Positions 1 through 7,336 are shown, counted from the first letter of the stretch. The stretch: 64,000 bases of DNA from PALSA-607 sp036509315 (GCA_036509315.1 DATCFU010000034.1:1-64000), one strand, 5' to 3'. The notes: generated from the letters alone by a model not told the origin. A program made the numbers and translations.

Positions 1-120
1 GACGACTCGACCGAAGACTGGCTCGCGAACGCGATCAACGTGATCGGCGCATGCCCAGAGGTTAGAGAGCCCCAACCCGTTCCACCTGTTTTACCCCCGA
101 CCGTGACCAAGGAGGACCGC
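1..120 (+). other. Left window edge; possible tail of a truncated upstream gene
   Basis: The frame of the following small gene is open from base 1, so the edge could hold the end of another protein (it would read DDSTEDWLANAINVIGACPE). A clear ribosome binding site (AAGGAGG, about 109-115) belongs to the GTG start at 121, so the open stretch before it need not be coding. No recognised domain is present and no function is proposed. Confidence 0.25.
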
Positions 121-279
121 GTGGCCGAGAAATACAGTGGCGAGGCCTACTGCGTGAAATGCAAGGCAAAGCGCGAGTTCGAAGGCGACGTCGTCGTCAA
201 CGACAAGGGCACCAAGATGGCGAAGGGCAAGTGCCACGTATGCGGCACCACGCTCAACCGGATCCTCGGCAAGGCCTAA
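121..279 (+). CDS. DUF5679 small zinc-ribbon protein
   Basis: This 52-residue protein has two CxxC pairs (CVKCKAK near residue 11 and CHVCGTT near 40) separated by a short basic stretch, which fits one zinc-ribbon knuckle. It matches the DUF5679 family of tiny actinobacterial proteins, whose function is unknown. The GTG at 121 is chosen because AAGGAGG lies six bases upstream; an in-frame GTG at 40 has no such site. The gene stands alone and is followed by a strong hairpin at 361-395. A role in nucleic-acid binding or as a metal-binding accessory would be inference only. Confidence 0.8.
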   Translation: MAEKYSGEAYCVKCKAKREFEGDVVVNDKGTKMAKGKCHVCGTTLNRILGKA

Positions 280-360
280 TCGCGCACGCCCGTTAGACAT
301 GCACCAGCACAGCTGAGTTTGCTCAACAGAACGTGCTACACCACTGCGTTTGCTACACCA

Positions 361-395
361 CTGAGCGGAGGTCGCAAAATGCGGCCTCCGCTCAG
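361..395. terminator. Bidirectional hairpin terminator
   Basis: CTGAGCGGAGG (361-371) pairs perfectly with CCTCCGCTCAG (385-395) around a 13-base loop. It lies between the convergent ends of the DUF5679 gene and the ArsR-AHSA1 gene, so it can serve both. The T-run is short (TTCGTTA), as is common in high-GC actinobacteria. Confidence 0.7.
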
Positions 396-417
396 TTCGT
401 TATTCGTGCGTGAGCAG

Positions 418-1179
418 CTATGAGCGGTACATCAACGACCCCGGCGTCGTGAGCAACTCCCCCGTCTCGAGCCACGTCTTGAGCCCGGACAAGATCATCG
501 GCCAACCGCCGTAGAGCTGGCCGTTTGCGCCATCGCGTAGTTGGTCGTGCGTCACGGTAAGCCGGCACGAGTCGCCGACGGGTTCGATCTCCCACGTGAC
601 CCGCGATGTACCTTCGCTTTTCACGTCGTCCCCCCATAACGCCACCATGCTCTGAACGAGGCGGCGTGGCGGCTCGACCTCGAGGTTCTCGCCCTCACCC
701 AACAACGGCGCGTCGCTGCCGCCTCCGGCACGCATCTCGTAGCGAGAGCCAGGGCTCCAGTCGGACGTCGCTCGCATGCCGAACTGGTACTTGCTCCGAA
801 TCTCGGTGTCGGTGATCGCCTCCCACAGGCGCTCGGGAGTGGTGCGGATATAGATCTCGAAAACCTTCTCCATCGGAGTCTCCATTCTGTGTTTCAGGTC
901 GCTGAGCGCGGCCGTCCAGGGCTGTGCGTACTTGCTCACCCAGCGGTCGTGGACGAGCCGGATCGGTACGGGATTGAGGAAGTGGAGCTTCTCCCGGCCG
1001 CGGCGACGGGTGACGACGAGTCCCGCGTCCTCGAGGACCTTGAGGTGTTTCATGACGCCGAAACGGGTCATCGCGAAGCGCTCCTCGAGTGCGCGCAACG
1101 TTTGACCGTCCTCGCGGAAGAGTTCGTCGAGAAGCTCCCGTCGCGTGGGATCCGCCAGGGCCCTGAACACCTCGTCCAC
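418..1179 (-). CDS. ArsR-family HTH regulator fused to an AHSA1/SRPBCC domain
   Basis: This is a 253-residue two-domain protein. Residues about 1-95 form an ArsR-type winged helix (ALADPTRRELLDEL, then TRFGVMKHLKVLEDAGLV and the wing RRRGREKLHFLN). Residues about 105-250 form an AHSA1-like SRPBCC domain (FEIYIRTTPERLWEAITD). Such fusions are usually autoregulated repressors whose SRPBCC pocket may bind a hydrophobic ligand; the ligand here is unknown. The GTG start has no Shine-Dalgarno sequence but sits six bases after a good -10 box, so the mRNA is probably leaderless. It is divergent from the ThiF-like gene, so one control region may serve both. Confidence 0.88.
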   Translation of the reverse strand: MDEVFRALADPTRRELLDELFREDGQTLRALEERFAMTRFGVMKHLKVLEDAGLVVTRRRGREKLHFLNPVPIRLVHDRWVSKYAQPWTAALSDLKHRMETPMEKVFEIYIRTTPERLWEAITDTEIRSKYQFGMRATSDWSPGSRYEMRAGGGSDAPLLGEGENLEVEPPRRLVQSMVALWGDDVKSEGTSRVTWEIEPVGDSCRLTVTHDQLRDGANGQLYGGWPMILSGLKTWLETGELLTTPGSLMYRS

Positions 1180-1185
1180 GTGGTG

Positions 1186-1215
1186 AAGATAGGTGACCAG
1201 TTAGTCACATGTCAA
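1186..1215 (-). promoter_or_regulatory. Sigma-70 promoter with an embedded ArsR operator
   Basis: On the minus strand TTGACA (1210-1215) is followed by an 18-base spacer and TATCTT (1186-1191), then six bases and the GTG start. The spacer holds an inverted repeat with arms GTGAC and GTCAC (1193-1208). A repressor bound there would cover the space between -35 and -10, so negative autoregulation by the ArsR-AHSA1 protein is the simplest reading. Confidence 0.75.
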
Positions 1216-1359
1216 GCTCGCCACCGGCCTTCCCCACAAGAACCGCGACGTCGCGTCTGCACCTGTGGACGATCGCGCAGGGCGGCTCCACTCGATGACA
1301 CCCTGAGGCCGGTGCCCGCGATCTGTGTGCGCACGAGAAATCGAGCCGAAGGATTACCG

Positions 1360-2418
1360 TTGCGCCCGGTCGTGAAGACAGCGTTGCGACGACTGTGGCG
1401 TGACTCGACGACGCTGCAGATCGGCGTCCACCACGAAAGAACCGTCGTGGTCGCCGGAGTCGGTGAGCAGGTGGGGCGACTGCTGGCTGCTTTCGACGGC
1501 GCGCACGACCGATCGGCGCTGCGCACACGGGCGCGCGCCTTGGGTCTTGACGCCTCGATCGTGGACCGGCTGGTGTCGATGCTGACCGAGGCGGCGGTCC
1601 TCGACGACGCAGCCACAGACACCCATCCGCTCGCCGTGTTGCCCCGCATTGAACGCGACCGGCTCGCACCCGACGTCGCGTCGATGTCGTTGGTTTCCGG
1701 CCAACTCGACGGCGGATTGTCCACGGTGTCACGGCGGCAACTCGCCACCGTCGGCGTTGTTGGCGGAGGGCGAGTCGGCGGCGCAGTCGCGACCCTGCTG
1801 GGTGCTGCCGGGATCGGTCATCTCGTCGTCGACGACGCGGCGACGTGTCGACCGGCAGATTGCGGGCCGGCCGGCGCCGCGATCGGTGACACGGGATCGA
1901 CCCGGGCCCAAGCCACCCACGCGGCGATCCACCGGGTCAGTCAGATCACTCGCACGACAGCGCTGACGCCAACTCAGCACTACGACGTCGTGGTACTGGC
2001 CTCAGACGGCGCGCCCGAAATGGCCACGCTCAACGAGTTGGTGCGATCCGGCCTGCCTCATCTGCGAGTCGTCGTCAGGGAAGCGACCGCTGTCATAGGC
2101 CCGTTCGTATCGCCGGGGAGGACGTCGTGCCTTCGGTGCCTGGAGCTACACAGGTCCGATCGCGATGCGGCGTGGCCGGTGATCGCCGCGCAACTTGCGT
2201 CGGGAGGCCCACGCAACGGCACCGAAGCGTGCGACATCGCCTTGGCAACACTCGCCGCGAGTATTGCGGCGCTGCAGGTGTTGGCGTTCATCGACGGCGG
2301 CGATCCCGCCACGCGCAACGGAACGCTCGAGATCGCGTTGCCTGATTGGCGCGTGCGGCGAAGAAGTTGGCGGGCGCACCCATCGTGCGGCTGCTGCTGG
2401 GCCGACGAGGCGGTTTAG
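1360..2418 (+). CDS. E1-like ThiF-family adenylyltransferase homologue
   Basis: This 352-residue protein has a poorly conserved N-terminal region (about 1-125), then a Rossmann-type ATP-binding fold (VGVVGGGRVGGAVATLLGAA, about 130-150). Cys pairs TSCLRCLE and PSCGCCWADE near the C terminus could bind structural zinc as in E1-like enzymes. The layout resembles ThiF/cyclodehydratase partner proteins of RiPP pathways, but no precursor peptide or YcaO gene is nearby. From memory it occupies the place of M. tuberculosis Rv3196. The TTG start is chosen because AAGGA ends six bases before it; upstream codons overlap the divergent regulator. Substrate unknown. Confidence 0.72.
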   Translation: MRPVVKTALRRLWRDSTTLQIGVHHERTVVVAGVGEQVGRLLAAFDGAHDRSALRTRARALGLDASIVDRLVSMLTEAAVLDDAATDTHPLAVLPRIERDRLAPDVASMSLVSGQLDGGLSTVSRRQLATVGVVGGGRVGGAVATLLGAAGIGHLVVDDAATCRPADCGPAGAAIGDTGSTRAQATHAAIHRVSQITRTTALTPTQHYDVVVLASDGAPEMATLNELVRSGLPHLRVVVREATAVIGPFVSPGRTSCLRCLELHRSDRDAAWPVIAAQLASGGPRNGTEACDIALATLAASIAALQVLAFIDGGDPATRNGTLEIALPDWRVRRRSWRAHPSCGCCWADEAV

Positions 2419-2438
2419 TAGTCGACGAGGCGGTTAGT
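2401..2438 (+). repeat. Tandem duplication of the ThiF-like gene's 3' end
   Basis: CGACGAGGCGGTT occurs at 2403-2415 and again at 2423-2435, offset by 20 bases. The wider units GCCGACGAGGCGGTTTAGT and GTCGACGAGGCGGTTAGT differ by one substitution and one indel. The first copy carries the last codons and the TAG stop; the second lies just past the gene. Confidence 0.8.
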
Positions 2439-2477
2439 GGGGAAGTTGGCGGCCAAAGACCTGCGTAGTAACGATCC

Positions 2478-2489
2478 CCGAACGTTCGG
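2478..2489. promoter_or_regulatory. 12-bp perfect palindrome upstream of the UbiB-family gene
   Basis: CCGAACGTTCGG is a perfect palindrome 18 bases before the GTG start of the UbiB-family gene. It resembles half of an actinobacterial SOS box but lacks the 4-base spacer, so LexA binding is not claimed. It is a candidate operator only. Confidence 0.35.
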
Positions 2490-2506
2490 TAGCGGACAAT
2501 GGTGAT

Positions 2507-3823
2507 GTGAGCGAGATACCCCGTCGCACGATGAGCCGCACCGCGCGCCTTGCCGGGCTGCCGATCGGCGCGGCCGGCCGCGCCACTGTCGGCCTGGGCA
2601 AGCGCCTTTCCGGCCGTTCGTCCGACGACGTCATGGCGGAGTTTCAGCAGCGCACGGCCGAACAGCTTTTCAAGGTCCTTGGCGAGCTCAAGGGCGGTGC
2701 GATGAAAGTCGGGCAGGCGCTGTCGATATTCGAGGCCGCGATGCCCGAAGAGATGGCGGCGCCCTACCGCGAGGCGCTTACCCGACTCCAAGAAGACGCG
2801 CCACCGTTGCCCGCCGCGACGGTCCACAAGGTGCTCGCCAGCCAGCTCGGCCCCAGCTGGCGCGACCTGTTCCGCTCGTTCACCGACAAGCCCGCCGCAG
2901 CTGCGTCGATCGGGCAGGTGCACCGTGGCGTGTGGGCCGATGGCCGTGCCGTCGCGGTGAAGGTCCAGTACCCAGGCGCCGGCAAGGCGCTGCTCTCAGA
3001 CTTGAACCAGCTGGCGCGCATGGGCCGCCTGTTCGGCGTGATGTCGCCGGGGCTGGATATCAAGCCACTGCTGCGCGAACTACGCGAGCGGGTCGCAGAG
3101 GAGCTCGACTACCGGCTCGAGGCGCAATCGCAGCACACGTTCGCGCTCGCGTTCGCCGATGACCCCGACATCTTCGTTCCGGACGTGCTCGCGGGTGCCG
3201 ACCGCGTGCTCGTCACCGAGTGGGTCGACGGCACCCCGCTTTCGAAGATCCTGCGCAACGGCAGTCGTGAGGAGCGCGATCGGATCGGCCTTCTCTACGT
3301 GCGCTTCCTGTTCTCCGGGCCGGCTCGCGCCGGTCTGCTGCACGCTGACCCGCACCCTGGCAACTACCGCGTGCTGCCCGACGGGCGCTTGGGGGTGCTC
3401 GACTTCGGCGCCGTGAACAGGTTGCCCGAAGGCTTTCCGCCAGCGATCGGCCGGCTGCTCGCACTCGCCCTCGGCGGCGATCACGACGCGGTCCTCGAGG
3501 GCCTGCGCGCCGAAGGATTCGTGAATCCGGGTCACCACGTCGACCCTGACGAGCTGATCAACTACCTCAACCCATTTCTGGACCCAGCCCGGCAGCCGAC
3601 GTTCCACTTCTCGCGTGCGTGGCTACGCGAGCAGGCTGCCCGTGTCGGCGATCCGCGCACGCAGGCCGCAGCATTCGGGCGCCAGCTGAACTTGCCCCCG
3701 TCCTATCTGTTGATCCATCGGGTGTGGCTCGGTGGCGTCGGCGTGCTCTGCCAGCTCGACGCACGTGGGCCGTTCCAGGCCGAAATGCGTCGCTGGGTGC
3801 CAGGCCTGACACCAACGCACTGA
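2507..3823 (+). CDS. ABC1/UbiB/AarF-family atypical kinase-like ATPase
   Basis: This 438-residue protein has the UbiB signatures: a KxGQ segment (GGAMKVGQALS, about 63-73), the nucleotide-contacting VAVKVQYPG (about 154), a catalytic-loop-like LLHADPHPGNYRVLPDG (about 281) and the metal-binding LDFGAV. UbiB proteins are protein-kinase-like ATPases, best known from quinone biosynthesis; the actinobacterial role is not settled. It lies beside whiB7 as Rv3197 does in M. tuberculosis (from memory), which suggests a link to drug or redox stress. A terminator follows at 3850. The GTG start has only a weak ribosome binding site. Confidence 0.87.
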   Translation: MSEIPRRTMSRTARLAGLPIGAAGRATVGLGKRLSGRSSDDVMAEFQQRTAEQLFKVLGELKGGAMKVGQALSIFEAAMPEEMAAPYREALTRLQEDAPPLPAATVHKVLASQLGPSWRDLFRSFTDKPAAAASIGQVHRGVWADGRAVAVKVQYPGAGKALLSDLNQLARMGRLFGVMSPGLDIKPLLRELRERVAEELDYRLEAQSQHTFALAFADDPDIFVPDVLAGADRVLVTEWVDGTPLSKILRNGSREERDRIGLLYVRFLFSGPARAGLLHADPHPGNYRVLPDGRLGVLDFGAVNRLPEGFPPAIGRLLALALGGDHDAVLEGLRAEGFVNPGHHVDPDELINYLNPFLDPARQPTFHFSRAWLREQAARVGDPRTQAAAFGRQLNLPPSYLLIHRVWLGGVGVLCQLDARGPFQAEMRRWVPGLTPTH

Positions 3824-3849
3824 ATCGCGAGCGCCGTGCCATAAGGGAA

Positions 3850-3883
3850 GGGCTGCACCCAGTTGGGTGCAGCCCCTCTTCTT
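3850..3883 (+). terminator. Strong intrinsic terminator after the UbiB-family gene
   Basis: GGGCTGCACCCA (3850-3861) pairs without mismatch with TGGGTGCAGCCC (3864-3875) across a 2-base gap, followed by CTCTTCTT. It also lies just beyond the small minus-strand gene ending at 3892 and may terminate that transcript too. Confidence 0.85.
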
Positions 3884-3891
3884 GCGTCGCA

Positions 3892-4053
3892 TTACCGAAC
3901 GACGATCAGCAGACGGCGGATCCACCGTGAGGTGTTTTCCGCTTTGCGCTTGCTCCGACGGGCCGCGATGATTCTCGATCGGCGTGCGGCTGCTTGCGCT
4001 TCCTGCTGTCGCTGCGTCGCCATGACGCGGACGTGCGCATCGTTGCCCAACAT
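3892..4053 (-). CDS. Small basic protein downstream of whiB7
   Basis: This is a 53-residue, very basic protein (segment RRSRIIAARRSKRKAEN, C terminus RRLLIVVR). The ATG is preceded by AGGAG with a five-base spacer, one of the better ribosome sites in the window, so I consider it a real gene. It lies 97 bases downstream of whiB7 on the same strand and could share its transcript. No known family is recognised. Binding to nucleic acid or the ribosome would fit its charge but is speculation. A longer frame opening at 4182 overlaps whiB7 and lacks a ribosome site. Confidence 0.62.
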   Translation of the reverse strand: MLGNDAHVRVMATQRQQEAQAAARRSRIIAARRSKRKAENTSRWIRRLLIVVR

Positions 4054-4150
4054 GTGAACTCCTGATTTCGATTGATCGACGTTCGCCAGTCGCTGCGACA
4101 GGCGAGTTTCGGTGGGGTGATCGCCGCCGAACGCCGAGTCACTCAGGCGA

Positions 4151-4435
4151 TCAGGCGGCAACTTCCTTGCGCGGTCGGCCACGCGGACGCTTACGCGCCA
4201 CGATGGCTCCCTGGACGAACAACTCGGCGCCCCAGACGCCCCATGGCTCCTGGCGGTCGAGCGCCGCCGTCAGGCACGCGGTACGCACAGGGCACTCCGC
4301 GCACATCGCCTTGGCGGTCTCGACGTCGTCGGGCGACTCGGCGAAGAACAACTCCGGGTCGACCGTGAGACACGGGACTTCAAGCGACCGTCGCAGCGCC
4401 TGAGCGAGCACGCGGTCAAACGGGCCGGTCAGCAT
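4151..4435 (-). CDS. whiB7: WhiB7 iron-sulphur transcription factor
   Basis: This 94-residue WhiB protein has four cluster cysteines (Cys in VPCLTV, then CAECPVRTAC), a GVWGAE turn and a C-terminal AT-hook KRPRGRPRKE that marks the WhiB7 subclass. WhiB7 binds SigA and activates intrinsic antibiotic-resistance and redox genes, including its own. The ATG at 4435 is preferred to a GTG at 4444 because GGAGG lies 11 bases before the ATG but only two before the GTG. It sits downstream of uvrD2 and a 105-codon frame, with a terminator hairpin in the leader. The canonical GVWGG motif has Ala at its last position here. Confidence 0.95.
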   Translation of the reverse strand: MLTGPFDRVLAQALRRSLEVPCLTVDPELFFAESPDDVETAKAMCAECPVRTACLTAALDRQEPWGVWGAELFVQGAIVARKRPRGRPRKEVAA

Positions 4436-4540
4436 CTGCGTCACCCCCTCCGGGAGGTTCTCGTTGTCAGAAGGTTTCTAGTCGTGAGGTGAGACGTTTT
4501 GTTGGCGCTGGATTGAGCGGTTGAAAACAAACCGGTAAAC

Positions 4541-4578
4541 AAAAAGGCCGCGGATCCCGGTGAGGGTTCCGCGGCCTT
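4541..4578 (-). terminator. Rho-independent terminator in the whiB7 leader (attenuator)
   Basis: Read on the minus strand, AAGGCCGCGGA pairs with TCCGCGGCCTT (plus positions 4568-4578 and 4544-4554) and is followed by TTTTTG. It is an 11-bp stem with a U-tract, about 105 bases before the whiB7 start and 22 bases after the stop of the 105-codon frame. A terminator between a short translated frame and whiB7 is the established layout of whiB7/wblC attenuators. Confidence 0.85.
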
Positions 4579-4615
4579 GGAGAGCCGGTCTGGTGGTGCC
4601 TCAGACCGGGAACCC
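4564..4615 (-). promoter_or_regulatory. Competing leader structures: pre-terminator hairpin and possible antiterminator
   Basis: In the RNA, CCGGTCTG (4602-4609) pairs with CAGACCGG (4585-4592); the first arm covers the last codon and stop of the 105-codon frame. Separately, GGGTTCC (4609-4615) is complementary to GGAACCC (4564-4570), which forms part of the terminator stem and loop. These pairings compete with one another or with the terminator. A ribosome at the end of the frame would mask the upstream arms. The pairing is seen in the sequence; the switch is inferred. Confidence 0.6.
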
Positions 4616-4918
4616 CCAAGGCGAGGTCCCCTTGTTGCCACGACCGGCGTCCGGCGTCGTGACCACGTACTGCTTCTGCGTGTGGAGCTGGTCGAGCATT
4701 GCGAGCTTGAGGCTGCGCGTACGAGCTGCAGGCGAAATTGCGACGGTCTGGGGCTGTGCGGGATTGCCTGCCGCATCGACTACTGCCGAATTGACGGCTG
4801 CCGCGGTGGTCGGACGCCACATAGCGGCAGCGGTCATGCCGCTGCCCTCGAGCCCGGACGCGGAGAACGCAGCAGCGAACCCAGCACCGAACACGTCGGT
4901 CTTAGTTGCGTTTCCCAC
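4601..4918 (-). CDS. 105-residue Ala/Thr-rich protein of the whiB7 leader
   Basis: This frame starts at a GTG preceded by GGAAGGTGGT and ends 22 bases before the attenuator stem. It is rich in Ala, Thr, Gly and Ser in the first two thirds (for example GMTAAAMWRPTTAAAV). The C terminus, DAGRGNKGTSPWGFPV, is rich in Gly and Pro. Codon use is reasonably typical of the window. No domain, signal peptide or membrane segment is recognised. It may be an ordinary small gene or a long version of the regulatory upstream frame of whiB7 leaders, with ribosome stalling feeding the terminator decision. Confidence 0.6.
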   Translation of the reverse strand: MGNATKTDVFGAGFAAAFSASGLEGSGMTAAAMWRPTTAAAVNSAVVDAAGNPAQPQTVAISPAARTRSLKLAMLDQLHTQKQYVVTTPDAGRGNKGTSPWGFPV

Positions 4919-5020
4919 TGCGGCTCACCACCTTCCGGCTCGGGCTACGCCCTCACGGGCGTGCCATCTCCAACAGGTCCAGTGGGCAGGCTACGGCCAA
5001 CGCTGGGACGCGGGCAACGT

Positions 5021-5038
5021 ATTTATTGGGCATTTATT
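5021..5038 (-). promoter_or_regulatory. AT-rich direct repeat upstream of the whiB7 leader frame
   Basis: AATAAAT occurs twice (minus strand, plus positions 5032-5038 and 5021-5027) spaced 11 bases apart, about one helical turn, in otherwise GC-rich DNA just after the uvrD2 stop. WhiB7 uses an AT-hook to bind AT-rich DNA beside the -10 box, so this is a plausible WhiB7 site and whiB7 promoter. The exact -10 box is not clear to me. Confidence 0.4.
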
Positions 5039-5046
5039 TGCGCTGG

Positions 5047-7152
5047 TCAGGGGAGCCGAATCCAGTCGACCGAGCTCGACGAGCCTTCTAAGTTCGACGC
5101 GCTGCACAGCTCGAGCACCTCGACCGCGTAAGCGGTGAGCTTGGCGGGGCCGACGCCTGCGATGGTCGCGAGTTCTTGCGTGGTCTGCGGGCGCACCTCG
5201 GCGATCCGCGTCAGCGTCGCGTCGGTGAACACGCAGAACGCGGGCTGCTTTAGTTCCTTCGATCGCTCGAGCCGCCACGCTCGCAACCGTTCGAACAACA
5301 CTTCGTCGACGCTGCCCGGACAGTCTGCGCAGCGGCCGAGCTTGCGCGCCGCGCCACTGGTGAGCAGCTTCTGGCAGACCCGACAGCGCTCGACCCGGTC
5401 GCGCCCCGACTTGGCAGCTTGCGGTGATCGCGCCGCAGATGGCTGCCCCGACCCGCCGGCCGTAGCCGAGCGCAGGTCGTCGAGAAAGCGACTAGGACGC
5501 CGGCTAGCGCGCCCGCCCGGAGACCGCGCCGCCGCCCACGAGAGGGCGAGATAACGCCTGGCCCTGGTGATGCCCACGTAGAGCAACCGAGCCTCCTCGT
5601 CGACCTGTGCGGTCGTCTCGGCGTAGACGATCGGCAGCGTCCCGTCGACCAGACCGATCAGGAACACGGCGTCCCACTCGAGCCCCTTCGCGGCATGCAG
5701 TGAGGCCAACGTGACGCCGTCAACGACAGGGGTGTGCTGCAACGATGCGCGTTCTTCAAGGTCGGCGACGAAGTCCGCCAGGCTCGATTCCGCGGACTCC
5801 CCGCCAACGCGCTCTTCCGCGAGCCGAACCAACGCAGCCAGCGACTCCCATCGATCACGTGCTACCCCCGAGCCGGACGGCGGAACGGGGCCGAAGCCGA
5901 CAGCGGCGAGGACGCTGCGCACGATTTCGGCGAGCGTGCCTTCGTCAGGCTGCTCGCCGCGTGCGGCACCGCGCAGCAAGAAGACGGCCTCGCGAACCTC
6001 GGGACGCTCGAAGAACCGCTCGCCGCCGCGCAACACATAGGGCACGCCAGCTTCAGCCAGCGCCTGCTCGAAAGTCTCGGACTGCGCGTTGATGCGAAAC
6101 AGCACCGCAATCTCGCTCGCTGGTGTGCCGTCGGCGATCAGCCTGGAAATCTTCGTCGCCACGGCGGCCGCCTCAGCCACCTCGTCGGAGTAACTGTCGA
6201 TGACTGGCACCGGCCCGCCAGGCAGCTGTGCGACGAGCGCGCCGCCGGACAACCTGTTGGCTAGCGCAACGATTTGCGGCGTCGATCGGTAGTCACGGAC
6301 CAACCGCACAACGGTGGCCTTCGGGTAACGCGTCGAGAAGCCGGTCAGGTAATCGGGCGAAGCACCGGCGAACGAGTAGATGGTCTGCTCGGGGTCGCCC
6401 ACGACGCACAGATCGTCGCGATCGCCGAGCCATGCGTCGAGCAACCGCTGCTGGGCAGGGTTGACGTCTTGATACTCATCGACCACGAAGTACCGGTATT
6501 GATCACGCACCTGCACCGCGACCGATGGCTCGGTTTCGAGAAGTGCCGTCGCGTGCAGCAACAGATCCTCGAAATCAAATTGGTTCTTGCGCACTTTGAG
6601 GTCTTCGTAGCCCGCGTAGAGCGCGGTGATCTCAGTGACCGGTCGCGGGGCGATGCGATGCGCGAGTAAGACCGACGATGCGTAGTCGTCGGGCGGTCGC
6701 TGCAACGCCTTCATCCATTCGATCTCGGAGGCAACATCTCGAAGGTCGGACGACGAAAGCCCGAGCCGCAGCCGCCCGGCTACCTCGGCGAGCAGCGGCA
6801 CCTTCGACTTCAAAATCGCCGGTAGCTCGCCACCAATGGTGCGCGGCCAGAAGTACTGCAGCTGCCGCAGTGCGGCCGAGTGGAACGTGCGGGCCTGAAC
6901 GGCGCCGGCGCCAAGCCCGCGCAGCCGACCGCGCAGTTCGCCGGCCGCCCTGGCGGTGAAAGTGACGGCCAGGACGTGAGCGGGCGACACCGTGCCGGTG
7001 CGGACCGCGAATGCAATGCGGTGGGTGATGGCTCTGGTCTTGCCGGTACCGGCGCCGGCAAGGATGCAGACCGGCCCCCGAACCGCCTCTGCCGCCGATC
7101 GCTGCTCGGGGTCGAGCGCGCTCAAGATCCCAGGTTCGGCCACCGCTGTCAC
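5047..7152 (-). CDS. uvrD2: UvrD2, SF1A DNA helicase with Cys4 and HRDC domains
   Basis: This 701-residue helicase has Walker A LAGAGTGKT (about 31-39), Walker B VVDEYQDVNPAQ, motif IV-V blocks (HAAKGLEWDAVFLIGLVDG) and motif VI YVGITRARRYL. A linker with a tetracysteine CRVCQKLL/CADCPG follows. An HRDC domain lies at about 620-690 (FCVFTDATLTRIAEV, TIAGVGPAKL). This order is typical of mycobacterial UvrD2, a 3'-5' helicase where the Cys4 module promotes unwinding. The GTG at 7152 (MTAVAEPG) starts close to the helicase core; an upstream in-frame extension adds an unlikely tail. It is followed by the whiB7 leader on the same strand, without an obvious terminator between them. Confidence 0.93.
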   Translation of the reverse strand: MTAVAEPGILSALDPEQRSAAEAVRGPVCILAGAGTGKTRAITHRIAFAVRTGTVSPAHVLAVTFTARAAGELRGRLRGLGAGAVQARTFHSAALRQLQYFWPRTIGGELPAILKSKVPLLAEVAGRLRLGLSSSDLRDVASEIEWMKALQRPPDDYASSVLLAHRIAPRPVTEITALYAGYEDLKVRKNQFDFEDLLLHATALLETEPSVAVQVRDQYRYFVVDEYQDVNPAQQRLLDAWLGDRDDLCVVGDPEQTIYSFAGASPDYLTGFSTRYPKATVVRLVRDYRSTPQIVALANRLSGGALVAQLPGGPVPVIDSYSDEVAEAAAVATKISRLIADGTPASEIAVLFRINAQSETFEQALAEAGVPYVLRGGERFFERPEVREAVFLLRGAARGEQPDEGTLAEIVRSVLAAVGFGPVPPSGSGVARDRWESLAALVRLAEERVGGESAESSLADFVADLEERASLQHTPVVDGVTLASLHAAKGLEWDAVFLIGLVDGTLPIVYAETTAQVDEEARLLYVGITRARRYLALSWAAARSPGGRASRRPSRFLDDLRSATAGGSGQPSAARSPQAAKSGRDRVERCRVCQKLLTSGAARKLGRCADCPGSVDEVLFERLRAWRLERSKELKQPAFCVFTDATLTRIAEVRPQTTQELATIAGVGPAKLTAYAVEVLELCSASNLEGSSSSVDWIRLP

Positions 7153-7336
7153 GTGGCCATCTTGGCAGGGCCGACCGACACCGCGGAGCCACGACGGCGG
7201 CACCTGTGAGGATGGCGTCCAAGACGATCAAGAACCAGGCGTAAAGGAAGAAGACCACGCGATCGACAGTTGTCATGGAATGGCCGCCTGGCCCGCCACT
7301 GCGCCCGCGTGAGCGTAATCCGGAGGAGTCCTCCCC

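Noticed and set aside
2478..2489. SOS (LexA) box before the UbiB-family gene
   Set aside because: The GAAC and GTTC halves are adjacent, while the actinobacterial box needs four bases between them.
6632..7276. Frame starting with a hydrophobic stretch (VVFFLYAWFLIVLDAILTGAA) upstream of and within uvrD2
   Set aside because: It overlaps the well-supported uvrD2 helicase core in another frame, turns into Arg-rich nonsense and has no ribosome site.
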